Positions 23,411-34,099 of a stretch of DNA of 64,000 nucleotides are shown in pieces. The notes beneath the pieces are model-generated. The model saw only the letters and a program-made list of their open reading frames with translations. It was not told the DNA's origin and searched no databases. Position 1 is the first letter of the stretch. The number at the start of each line of letters is the position of its first letter. Source of the DNA: Sipunculus nudus (taxonomy: Eukaryota > Annelida > Sipuncula > Golfingiida > Sipunculidae); the NCBI GenBank assembly GCA_026874595.1, contig CM049319.1:20201601-20265600 (forward strand), given 5' to 3'. The translations under genes and the position numbers were made by a program.

Positions 23411-23475
<65 letters not shown>
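23411..23475. repeat. (GA)n microsatellite, 65 bp
   Basis: A pure GA tract. Arg-Glu and Ser-Leu frames through it are artefacts. It lies 25 bp upstream of the SINE at 23501. Confidence 0.95.
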
Positions 23476-23477
<2 letters not shown>

Positions 23478-23500
23478 AAAGCCAAGATAAATCACAGAAA

Positions 23501-23780
23501 AGCGGCTTCGGTGGCTCAGGGATTGAGTAACTCAAAGCCGCGAGATCGTAAGTCCGAATCTCAGCCAAGGCGGTGAGGTTTTCCACGGTCGGCCCCAACC
23601 CAGGGTGAGCGCGCTCTACAGGCATAATGAGAAGGCCGTACCAAACAGCCGTGCTTCACTTACACACCAGGGCACTTTCGGGGGTTTCTCGCTACTATGA
23701 CCCAGTAATGGGGTGATTACACACCCAGGCCTCGATGGTGCAGTAGTCACCGGGCCTGTTTAACACCAGGATAAAAAAAT
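23501..23780 (+). mobile_element. tRNA-derived SINE, copy 1
   Basis: The head has a pol III type 2 promoter layout: an A-box-like GTGGCTCAGGGATTGAG near 23511 and a B-box-like AGTCCGAATCTCAG near 23551. A body beginning CGGTGAGGTTTTCCACGGTC and containing CACTTTCGGGGGTTTC follows, and the element ends in ATAAAAAAATG. A second copy in reverse orientation lies at 37441-37680 with the same head and body order. It is a retroposed element and not a functional tRNA, since an acceptor stem cannot be formed convincingly. Confidence 0.75.
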
Positions 23781-24550
23781 GAGAGGGAGCGTGTGATACT
23801 GCCATGTCACGTATTCCGAAACCGGGATGGAATTCTGCAGATGTAAATATTCTTAGAGCTAAGGTAGCATAAAAATGATGGCGGTTACCTAAAAAAAATA
23901 GATTAAAGAAAAAACCAGATCGAAATACATTTTAATTAGTAGGTAATCAAAGGTTCTCATATGTCCGAACATACGTCCCACACATGTCCGAATACCAGTA
24001 CATGTATTTAGCTTTTATCAACCCTCAGCAATATATATGCCTGATTAATTAGATTATCTTGGTTTTGAGCCACATGGGCAATATCCCCGTAGAGCACATG
24101 GTGTAAAGACGTGGAGTTTGTTGCCCACGCGGGCTATGATCATCAACAGAGCATTCTGGCCGCTGTTCCATGCGTATAACTTCTCACAAGCCATGTATCC
24201 TGTCCAGCGAGATGAGTTGTGCTGCTCACTCATGCAAGAGTAGCGATTTCAGATTACCCCCCCCCCTTCAGACTAACCCCCCGGTGAGATGAAATCCCTT
24301 TTTATGCCAGGGTAACTTAAAATTTCATCCTTTTCTAAACGATTTCAGATGAACAGTTTTTTTTCTTTATGTGGTTTAAACACATAATTATTTAATTTCT
24401 TTCTTGTCGGTTTTTAAAATTAAATCGAATCTTTGTATATCGTATGTTTGTATTTGATTGATTTATTGTGAACTTAAGTAAAGTTTGTGAGTCATTATCA
24501 ACATAATTAACAAATATTTGCGACTTTCAACTTATCTCATATTGATTCTA
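23781..24550. other. Unique sequence, nothing recognised
   Basis: Contains a short (C)10 run near 24257. No exon or repeat was identified. Confidence 0.4.
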
Positions 24551-24555
24551 GCGTT

Positions 24556-24745
24556 TTAACCTGCGCGAAGCGAAGGTTATTGTTTTTACTCGATTATGTG
24601 TGTGAGTGTATGGTGTGTGTCCGCACGATATCTGGAGACGGTATAATGGATGTTACTGATATTTATCATGTAGGTTGATATTGTGAAAATATCCGAGAAG
24701 TTCAATTTTGGTGTAAATCCAAGCGAATATAACCCGGTAATGAGT
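24556..24745 (+). repeat. Fragment of GCGCGAAGCGAAGGTTATTG-type repeat
   Basis: It opens with a hairpin-like CCTGCGCGAAGCGAAGG, followed by TTATTG and a TGTGTGTGAGTGT run, then sequence rich in GATATT. This layout resembles the heads of small non-autonomous elements such as the one at 15155, but no right end was found. The assignment is by resemblance only. Confidence 0.35.
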
Positions 24746-24890
24746 ATTTTATGGGGTTTTATAGCACATATGTTTACACTTTAGGACGTAGCATGTGACG
24801 ATATGGCCATCATTTGAGTGCCAGTCGTCACGTCATTCCACGTGCTGTTTCTCTGAAAGGTGTCAGTCAACCAATGTTCATCACGGAGGC

Positions 24891-24904
24891 GGGGGGGGGG
24901 GGGG
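24891..24904. repeat. (G)14 homopolymer
   Basis: An uninterrupted G run. Confidence 0.9.
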
Positions 24905-24919
24905 AGGTTATGGTTGTTG

Positions 24920-26120
24920 TTCGTTATGTGTTATATATATAGTCAAGGACAACAATACTACGATGTTTAGGGTGTTTTTTTTTTATTTTTACTTAAAATG
25001 TTCCAAGGAATAACACAGGTTTATTTAACATTCCATGGCACCAACTTTGAACACTTTATCTTCCATGCCGTTTTTTTTAATTCATGATGAATATCTATTT
25101 TAACGTATTTTATTCAATTAAAAAATCATGATTTAACAGTTAACGAATATTAAATCGCTAATCTAGCGAGGGGGTAATCTGCACAGTGCGGGGTGACTTG
25201 AAGACAAGTACAGGATACCCCTTGAGGTAACCCGAGATCGATTTCAAATTACTGGGTGGCGGGGGTTTACCTGAAATGGGGTTAGCTCGACGCCGTTACA
25301 CCGGCGTCAGTTGGAGGAACGTATGTTCCTGATTGCTTGAATTCCTTTGCACTATTTTCGTCTTCTTTGATATGCGCGCAGGTTGCTCGGCAGCCATTCA
25401 TTAATGTGCGTATACCTGGCAGATTCGTTTTATTTTTTTGTCATATACTCACTGAGCGTAGCCTGGGGGAAGGTTCATAACTCATAAAAAAACAAGGCAG
25501 AAAGGTCTCCATAATTCTGTGTCCGTTTGATGAGTGGGGCAAATCGACGCTGCAATTTGTGGGTCTTTGTTGCGGTAGCTTAGCGACTGGTACCCTGCCT
25601 CAATTTGACGGCAAGGTTTCTCAGGTAGCTTAATTAGAAACATTACCCTGACATCACGGTGCCGTGTTCCTTACATTTGGGGCACCTGTACCAGCTTGTG
25701 TATAAAACATAATGCAAAATATAGGGCTTGGAATTCAGCCAACGCGCGTAATGTGCGACGGGATGTAATATTTCGTGACGGTCTTTGAAGAGAAAACAAA
25801 CGTTTCTCTCAATGGGCTTGTCATACCTTTCATGTTCAATCTCGTTCCTCAGTTTATTAAGTCGGTTTTTTTAAACTATATGTTTTTGTGCCTGTTATTT
25901 ATTTTTACGATTATCCTTGCTTATAAAACGGTTATAGAAGCTGTAAATATTAGTAGCTGTGTTCAAATGTTAGTTCTCATCACTTTTTGCTATATAGGCT
26001 GCCTCTAATTGCCGGCATCCATGCGTTCATGCAGTACGTACTGAATTTATATATTACTTTTGAGGTTCTGCTTTATATTTAGCATCATTCAATTAGGGAA
26101 AGAATTTACCTGTATATTTA
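24920..26120. other. Unique sequence, nothing recognised
   Basis: The 77-codon frame at 25775-26008 encodes a strongly hydrophobic sequence, but T-rich DNA gives such frames by chance. No splice or promoter support was found. Confidence 0.35.
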
Positions 26121-26127
26121 TATATAA

Positions 26128-26161
26128 AGAGAGTGAGAGAGAAAGAGAGAGAGAGAGAGAG

Positions 26162-26203
<42 letters not shown>
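26128..26203. repeat. (GA)n microsatellite, 76 bp
   Basis: A GA tract with several AAAG interruptions. A 186-codon frame that crosses it and the TA tract downstream is an artefact of the repeats. Confidence 0.95.
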
Positions 26204-26399
26204 CGGAGCTTCTCTCCAAGCGGGAACCTCCAAAATGTGGACACCTCTCTCTCTATATATATAGTGGGAAGTTTTCTGACAGTCCCTTTTTATCTTCTCC
26301 TTATTATTTGTGTTGCGGTCACAACCTCCGTTAGTTTGCCCCTCTATAAAGTGCGCAGTTTTCCTAGTCCAAAAGTTGCCCACATTATAGAGGTTTCAC

Positions 26400-26401
<2 letters not shown>

Positions 26402-26476
<75 letters not shown>
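26402..26476. repeat. (TA)n microsatellite, ~75 bp
   Basis: An almost pure TA tract. Confidence 0.95.
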
Positions 26477-26477
<1 letters not shown>

Positions 26478-26479
26478 CA

Positions 26480-26929
26480 CATTCATACTGTATTCATAAA
26501 AGAATACTGGATATAAGATATGAGCAGGCAAACGGGATGGGAATGTGCAGTTTTCGTGCAGTTTTCGTAGGTGCAGCAAATATTTTAAATAATAGGTGTC
26601 ATCCTCCCTATATAGTATAATGATCAGGAGAAGCCTATAGTAAGAATTACATGAGATAATTGACTGTTGTTTGCTTTTGACGATATCTATATGTATGGAA
26701 AGATTATAAGTGAGATGACATTGGATGTAATCGCTGAATTTCTGTTAATTGCATTTTCATCATTTTACCTTAGAATTACTTGCGGGGTTGATAAATGTGG
26801 CGCGGAATTTCAACTTGACACTCTACACATATATTTGAAATGGAAATATATATATTTTTAGGACAGTCACTTAAATCTCAATCGGTATGTTATCGGCTTT
26901 AAAAAAAAAACAATCAACCTTATTTACAT

Positions 26930-26931
<2 letters not shown>
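26480..26931. other. Spacer between two (TA)n tracts
   Basis: Nothing was recognised. Short ORFs here have no splice or motif support. Confidence 0.4.

Positions 26932-26980
<49 letters not shown>
26932..26980. repeat. (TA)n microsatellite
   Basis: A pure TA tract with sharp ends. Confidence 0.95.
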
Positions 26981-26982
<2 letters not shown>

Positions 26983-27119
26983 TGAGAGCGAGGCCTCCAT
27001 TCACAGTAAAGATCCGCTGAAACATTTGTGATTTGGCCCCAGTAATTACGCCGGGCACCAGTCTATCAATAAGGATGTTACAAAAGGATGTGAGCATGTC
27101 TAAGGAAAGACAAACAAAT

Positions 27120-27331
27120 CCTACCTCATCGTTAATTTATCCAGTTTCTTATCAAACTGAAATGAGGGTCTTCCCAGACCCACGGATGTTATACCACTCC
27201 ATTACATTATCTTTCCATTAGTTTTGTCGTAATCAGCCCAGTTTTGTCAATATAATCCTGCTATCAGACAGACCAACGAACCAACCAACAAAGAAACATT
27301 GGTGAAAACATAACCTCCTTAGCGGAGGTAA
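27120..27331 (+). repeat. 3' part of AACCTCCTTAGCGGAGG-type MITE
   Basis: It contains GTCGTAATCAGCCCAG, a run of CAGACAGACCAACGAACC character, then GTGAAAACATAACCTCC and a terminal hairpin ACCTCC-ttagc-GGAGGT (27313-27329). This is the end structure of a widespread animal repeat related to the element at 15155. The left end was not located. Confidence 0.5.
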
Positions 27332-27401
27332 TAAATTCATGAAAAGTGTTATAATGATCAGGTGGCTGTAGCCTATAAAGTTTGCAATGTTATACCATAT
27401 A

Positions 27402-27782
27402 CTGTGGTTGGCTTTATATTCGCGCGGCTGAAATTTCTCGATTTCTTCATTTTTGGCGTTTCGCGAGGGTTTCATTTTCGCGATTGCACTAGAACCTATA
27501 CAATCTTAGTACAGCTGTATTTGTATTGATTTTAAATTTAGAAACAAATCCTTCAATACCCCGCTAATTTCTGGTTCAGTAATTCACTTATGACCGGTGT
27601 CACAGTTGATATATCTCATGCGATTACCGCAATGACTAATCTGTGTTTGCAAATGTATCATCCCCTCTTGTTCATCTTAGTTGATGGGGCATTTTTTTTC
27701 CTGAGGGTTTTATTTTCGCGATTATTTCATATTCGCGAATATCGCGAAATTAATACCCTCGCGAATAAAAAGGCAACCACAG
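27402..27782. mobile_element. TA-flanked TTCGCG-type MITE, copy 1 (381 bp)
   Basis: The terminal inverted repeats begin CTGTGGTTGGCTTTATATTC on the left and, read inward from the right, CTGTGGTTGCCTTTTTATTC. TA lies immediately outside both ends (27400-27401 and 27783-27784). The subterminal DNA is full of TTCGCGA/TCGCGAA palindromes. No transposase is encoded. A second copy lies at 60964. Confidence 0.75.
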
Positions 27783-28275
27783 TATACCTCGGGAAAGTGT
27801 TCTATCAATTAATTTCATACAAGGGACAGCTTGTTTAAGATGTTTATAATACCCATTGAGCCCACGGTCCATAGGAAAGAGAACCACTCAAACCACTACA
27901 GGCCTGGTACCACCCAGATTTCCAGAAATGGCCACCAGATGGGGAAATATACAGATGAGAGAGCTTGAGTGAGTGACCATTCAGACAGAGTCTGTCCGTT
28001 CAACATGTTTTAGGTCACGTTAGCAAAGCAGAGGGGCCCGTGTATTTAGTCTTACATTATCCTAAATTCGACACATCTGCAAAGGGAAAATGGGCACCAC
28101 AGATTCCCGCACTTCACCACCGTCAGATTGCCTGCCCTGTAGCGTTACCCGCGCTGACCTAAATCTATTAGTTTCCCTATCATTCTCTCTTGCGTTTGGT
28201 CTATCCTTCTGCATGTCAACCCCTTTAAATTATCCTCCGTACCTACATGTCAAATAATGTGGATGGTTTAATTAA

Positions 28276-28740
28276 AGGGGTCCTATCACCTATCTGACCT
28301 TTATAAACTAAAGGAAATCCCTTGGAGCTTTCATAAAAATAGGCCAGAAAACGTGGAAATCCCGCATACAGTCTGCTTTGTTTGTTTATACCAACATGTT
28401 TATAATATGTTGGGGTCCGCCAAAATAATAATAAAAAAAAATCAACAAAGGCATTCGGCAGCAAGTCAGACAAGCCAGAGCTTTGCAAATGGCATTTTGC
28501 AACAAGTGACCTTACTAACTCCGAAAACTGCAACATACCACCTTAGGTTACATGATTTTTCCCGTTTGTCAACATTGCTGTGCTTACAAACATGTTGTTG
28601 ATAAGGAAGTTCACACATCCTTCACGAAGGCCTTATAAGAACTTTTCAAAACCAAAATTATCTTTAGACCATTAATATATACATAGAGGAAGCCAGAAAT
28701 TACATGAATTCTTATTTCAAAAGTTGGTGATTGGGTACCT
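28276..28740 (+). mobile_element. TTAA-flanked MITE, copy B (465 bp)
   Basis: It begins AGGGGTCCTATCACC and ends in the inverse of AGGTACCCAATCACC, flanked directly by TTAA (28272-28275 and 28741-28744). Its interior matches the reverse complement of 42382-42849 nearly end to end, for example AGGCCTTATAAGAACTTTTC and AACATTGCTGTGCTTACAAA. The 82- and 97-codon frames within are repeat-internal and not conserved as frames by eye. Confidence 0.8.
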
Positions 28741-28749
28741 TTAAGGTTT

Positions 28750-29165
28750 TAATATCGGGATTATTCTCGTGAATGAGACACCATATCTACACACAAGTGA
28801 ACAACTAAGTAACACGGGGGATATAATACCGCGTCCATTTTGTTCATGTTAATCATTGATTTTGAGGTCACAAGGTCAAGGACCAAGGTCACAAGGTCCA
28901 CTTCTTTAAAAATGTTATGGACGCTTTTAAGCTTTACGTTTCATCCCGCTCACCTGAAAGAAGTTAAAAGAACCCTATTGGTTCACAAGGTAAAGTCTAT
29001 CACATATTGTTCACCTACCAACAGTGGAAGAATCCTGTAGACTTTGAGGATACAAGGCCAAAGGTCAAGGTCACAGGATCGCCAAACTGATTATCAAATA
29101 ACCAGGACTGCAGTTTAATACATTCAATCAGCCCCTCTTGAGGAAATGGTCCGCTTTGCGGTGCC
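28750..29165 (+). repeat. AGGTCA-rich dispersed-repeat-like segment
   Basis: It contains GAGGTCACAAGGTCAAGG and CAAGGTCACAAGGTCC near 28862-28900, and AAAGGTCAAGGTCACAGG near 29060. It ends with TCAGCCCCTCTTGAGG, resembling TCAGCCCCTCTTGAGTC at 7993. It is probably a mollusc-type repeat. The half-sites also form DR2-like nuclear-receptor motifs. Confidence 0.4.
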
Positions 29166-29169
29166 TTTA

Positions 29170-31425
29170 GTTATACCTTAGCATGTTCTGTACGTTAACT
29201 ATGCCAGTAACATTAAAAAGCGGTTGTGTTTGAAATTTTACGGAACATGTCTGTGTGTATCAAATATATGATTTCCCTAATCTTCAAACATTTCGATTCT
29301 AACCGACGGTACATCTGTTCATCTGCTCATAATTCCCTTTTCTTTTGCCCTCATAAAAAAAAATCTTCTACTTGTGTTTGAACTCTGTGTACACATGTCT
29401 TTCTGTGATGTAGCCTCTGTGTTTCATCTATTTTTCGTAAGTTTTTCTGCTCTTGCAGCACATCTTCTCGGCGTGTCTAAACTAATAATTATAAGTGTCA
29501 GTCTCTCACCCGTCAATGTCTACAGGTGTGTTATGGCATCTCATCTCATCTAATCTCATCTGGTTATGAATCTGCACCTAGTTACAACATCTGCATTCCT
29601 ATAACGTGTTTTTACGCAGCGTTACATTGTCCGTTTTTTACTTGTTATCTGTGCGCTACGCATTTCTGCAGTGTAGCACCACACAGTCTCCACAGAGCAG
29701 CACATTTCTGCACTCAGTATGCTGTGTGAACCAAGTTTTATGTGATGAATACATTGCACATGGGCTCAACAAATGTCAAACATGAATGAAACATTATTTC
29801 AAGAATGGCTGTCATAATTTTCACTTAATTTTAATCAATGCTCATATTAAGACATTTTAGTATAGGAAAAATATGAGTATAGACACGCGAGGAAATTGTT
29901 ATTTTGGATGTTGAAATATATCGATGAACCCACGTAATTGCATAAATTGAACACTATGTGTAGAGTAATGGATCTTTCAAAGGGCACACGCACTGAGCTC
30001 TTTAGGTATGTTCGAGTCATTCGAACTATCACACATTTGAACTGATACAGGCCAGAACATCTTCATACTACCAAGTCTGTGGCAGCTACTCTTTTCACAG
30101 ACCTTGATTCAGTGAGCCACTCTGGCGTCTATATCATATGATTAACAAGTTCGGACTGAAATCAAAACTGGCAATCAGATAAGACGAACAATATGTAAAC
30201 AGTACACTGTTCACGTGCCGTCTGAACAAGAATATGTGAAACGGGACAGGTTTATATGGTTTTATTTAATTGGTCAAATTTTCGATACAACCCAATCACT
30301 AAATGTCAGTTGTTGTCAATAGGTGGCGCTATCTAAGATAAAACAAAGTTTATTATGAGGTGTTTAACCCCCTCCCATTGAACGTGTGTTTGGTGTTGGA
30401 AAGCTTAAGTTTACTGCTCTAATCATAATTCTTATAAAATCATCTTGGTATGTGGAAGATACTTTTTATGCCATTTTCTTGATTTGCTGTATAAGGGGGG
30501 GGGGGGGTTTAACTACGTCGAATAAAAAAAAAGACTGGTTTCAGTCAAGCTTCTTCAACTGTTGCCAGAAAACTGTTTGGCTCAGTACCAAACACTAACT
30601 AGTGGTGTAGGTACACATCAGGAAAAAATTATTTGTTTAAGAACTATATCATGGTAATCGTTAATTTTTTCTCTCTGTTTTCGCCTGTGGTTGATCAAAA
30701 CATTGGATTTAATAATGCGTTTGGAGGCTGATGATACACATTTCTATTAGTGGGGGCGCTTTGGGGCAGACGACAGGGACGAGTCGGTATATATTTCGCC
30801 ACAACACAGTTATTATGACGAAAAATAATTACTGGTGGTGCTTAACCCCGTTTTAAATCAGTTCAGCTAAGGACGTTTCAGGAAAAAACAAGTTCATGAT
30901 CATTTGTTCGCCGCATGTTTGTCCCATATTAAAAGGAAAGAAAAAGTCATTGATAAAAAAATATGAAAACTGTCGCTTCTGTTACACAAACAGATACATC
31001 CGTTCCAACTCACATATTATCAGATTAATTCTTGGTGACACACGAGAAAATGTTCCCCTTGTGGATACGTATGTGTTGATATATTAAGTGCTTTCTCATC
31101 CAGTGTAAGGAGTATTATGGTCTTTGTAACTACAGGCTGTCGTGTTTTGAAGCGTCCAGGGCTGGTTAAATATATACAATGCCTTGTCCCCGGCTGTTGA
31201 CAGAAACACTACCCCATGTAAATTCACCTGTCAAACTCAATGGGGGTCGGTGGTTCAGCCAAAACTGCAATCCCGGTGGCTGCCCAGGGGTGGTCTACAA
31301 CCGCAGCTTTACTTGCCTTTGTTCAAATTTCATATCTTCGCTACAGAGGCTTTGGCATCAGCTTATTTAAAAAAAATCACATTAAACTTCATTATTTATA
31401 TACAACAAGTTATATACCCATAATT
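29170..31425. other. Mostly unique sequence
   Basis: Holds a short ATCTC pentanucleotide run (29536-29562), a (G)13 run (30495-30507) and overlapping chance ORFs near 31180-31430 in all three plus frames. No gene is supported. Confidence 0.4.
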
Positions 31426-31429
31426 TAGA

Positions 31430-31534
31430 CATGCGACCTGTAACATCCCTTTTTTTATGTTTATGCGAAATGGCAGCCCCCATGAGCGGTGTTGAGAAAC
31501 TGGGAGGAATAAACCGGTTGGGGTTCGATAAGGG
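31430..31534 (+). repeat. Dispersed repeat, copy 1 of two
   Basis: It shares CGACCTGT, GCAGCCCC, TTGAGAAACTGGGAGGAAT and GGTTCGATAAGGG in the same order with 58421-58522. The element ends are not defined. Confidence 0.5.
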
Positions 31535-31539
31535 CTCGG

Positions 31540-33005
31540 GAACTGAACAAAACACTTTCTATTACCTATCATTATTTGTCTTCAAAAGACTGTTGCTAAG
31601 TTTAAAATACAGAAATGTGAAAAGATATAGAAATGACAAATTACAATATAAAGTACAGACGTACTTAATCTCAAATCAACTGACTCACGTCATTATCAAT
31701 GGTTAAGAGGAATGTTATACGTGGCCTTATCACTGATAAATGACAACTTTGGTAAGCATCTGCAATGCATCGGGGTACACAACAATTTTAGCTTTTATAA
31801 TCACATTGGTTTAAACTACGCGTTCCTAAACTAACATGGTAGGGGTGATCAGTTTCGTCCGTAATAATGTGTGTATGGCTGAATTACAGTAGCCTTCCGG
31901 CTGCTCCAATCATTTATTTTTCCCCTTCATCTACACGAGTAACTGCAATGACGATATCCCGAGTATCAACAGTCACTCTGGCCTTCAAGCATGTCCCTGT
32001 AAAAGATGACGCAATTAAGTATGAACAATTAAGTACCAGCCCAGGTGGGTCTCCGACCAGTTTATCATTTTATCTGACAGATATTTTCAAACTGGGACTT
32101 ATTTCACTATCAGTTGTCAGCACCCAATAAATTAGTATGGTTTAGACTCCACAAACATGCTTAAAACATTCTGTATGTCTGCAGGTGGTAATGGTCGATA
32201 GCCCATGGCGTGATCTCTGGTTCACCAACATACGCGGTTTATCAGTTTTGAGTCCAGCTGACTTTTCTGGCACTCGCGGGTTATCGTATTCAGCAGAACC
32301 TGTCTGGCCGCTCCCCGGGACGGTCGGTGGTCCCTGCCGCGAGGGTGATCAGCTTTTTCCTGCCTTATCTTAGGATGAAAGAATTTGATTGATGTCACAA
32401 GTGTGGGTTTATAGACCACACATAACGGTTTAAATTAAAATAAATATTTAATTTATTTTCACTGCAACCCCATACGACTTTGGTCCTTAATTTATGCGCT
32501 TAGTTGCTGTTTTGCCTGGCACAGACTGCATAAACATGGATTGTAATCACGAAGTGTCGCGACAGCATCGTCCGTGTTTGTTCTGTCGGCGTAAAAAGAA
32601 TTGACCTCTACGGATATAGCTAGGCCTTTAATGTGCAAATTATATAATTTGCGTCGTTAATGATTTCACAAAGAAGGTGAATATTTAAAAATATATATTC
32701 ATTAGAAGTGTATCATGTTCTGCATTGGGTATTTATAAACAGTCATTACTGGATGAATGAATTCACGAATAGATTCAGCATAAGACTAACGTCCTTCGAT
32801 GTAAAACGGAAAAGTTTCAAACTTGGAATTTCTTAAATTTCTAATAGTAACTGAGTCGTTTGTATTATATAGAAATTACTTCAAACACTGGCGTTTACTC
32901 ACAGTTGTATTTGCAAGCACCTGTTTGACAGCAGTCATATTAACAAATATACTATATATCTATAACCACTCTCTCACACTCTCTTTCTCTACCTCACTGT
33001 CTGTC
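31540..33005. other. Unique sequence, no gene recognised
   Basis: Several 60-90 codon frames are present without splice or motif support. A GC-rich patch lies at 32260-32350. Confidence 0.4.
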
Positions 33006-33008
33006 TGC

Positions 33009-33110
33009 CTCTCTCTCTCTCTCTCTCTCTCTATGCCTAAAACTAGTGTATGATATGAAATTTCTCTCCATTCACACATACACACACACGTACACTCACA
33101 CACACATATA
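33009..33110. repeat. (CT)n and (CA)n microsatellites
   Basis: A CT tract at 33009-33032 is followed by CA-rich sequence at about 33075-33108. Confidence 0.85.
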
Positions 33111-33569
33111 TAATTATATACATGTATATATATTTACGTACACGAATATATTACTTTCTGCCTATAGGGGTCAAGTACTCTAGAAATTTCGATTACTTCC
33201 AGGAAATAAAGACCACCCGTCTTTAAGCCAATGTACCTCTGACCTTAGTTAAATAAACCCCTGGTAACTGAGTAAATACGGCAGAGCAGCCTTCAACTGC
33301 TGAACTGTAAATGAGTAGAACCCGGTACGTTCTTTAGCACGTTAACCCGGGCCTTCACTGCCAGCTGTATGTTGTTACCAAGGTCCAAAATCCGGTCGAG
33401 TAGGTTCAGAGTCGACCAGGGAAAATCTTGTGGTTATTTGATGGTCTTTTGCTGAATCAGTAGCTGCCAGGGCAGTAATTTCTCCCGAAATGGTCGGCTG
33501 TGTATATATTAATGTCTGCATAAATTTGCTTTAGCGCCAACAGCATTTTGATTTGAAAACCAAAGCAGC

Positions 33570-33579
33570 GCGCATGCGC
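33570..33579. promoter_or_regulatory. NRF1-type palindrome GCGCATGCGC
   Basis: An exact match to the NRF1 core within CGCGCATGCGCT. In animals this site marks housekeeping promoters. It stands about 90 bp upstream of a dispersed repeat, and no exon was attached. Confidence 0.3.
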
Positions 33580-33664
33580 TAAATCAAATGACCAGGATTT
33601 CGCTTCTGGAACTGTTAAATAAAAAGTTATTGGCAAAATATCAATTTGCAAAATATGGCTTTGA

Positions 33665-34095
33665 CAAATGCTGACACTTTATGCCACACTGCGCAGAATC
33701 ATACTAACAAGAGTTAACGACTCTGCTGGTTAGGGTTTGTGGGCATTGAAATCTAAGTCCCACAATGCACCGGAGCCTCTAAAGTAAGACATCAGCGCCG
33801 TAGGTATAATATAGTGAGGAGGTTAATTCATTGTTTTCAATTATGTTGGATAGGAATTGTTTCAAGGTAGATTACATAAAAATAGGTGTTTGTGGCAAGG
33901 ACTTCAAATAACAAGTAATATTTTGTAAACATGCACATGTGAAATTTAAATAGAAGCTTTTTACTTGAAAGGTAAAGAAAAAAATATGTTGAAGCATAAC
34001 AGTTGAGACAAGTATTCCCGGCCATTCCCACAATTTCAAACTGATAGAGGTTCATTTTGGGCAGAAACGACCTCTGGGGGAAGGGGGACTATATG
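33665..34095 (+). repeat. ~430-bp dispersed repeat, forward copy
   Basis: Collinear with the reverse complement of 39690-40105. Shared blocks include ACTGCGCAGAA, GACTCTGCTGGTTAGGGTTT, GTGGGCATT, AATTGTTTCAAGG and AGAAACGACCTCTGGGGGAAG. It is noncoding and diverged. The ends lack obvious inverted repeats. Confidence 0.75.
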
Positions 34096-34099
34096 CCAC

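Noticed and set aside
23511-23565. tRNA gene
   Set aside because: A- and B-box regions are present, but no proper acceptor stem or cloverleaf. The same unit is repeated at 37.6 kb with a long non-tRNA body, so it is a SINE.
23138-23576. Ser-Leu and Arg-Glu repeat proteins on both strands
   Set aside because: They are translations of the (GA)n tract at 23411-23475.
26060-26620. 186-codon frame rich in Arg-Glu and Tyr-Ile
   Set aside because: It reads through (GA)n and (TA)n microsatellites and has no independent coding evidence.
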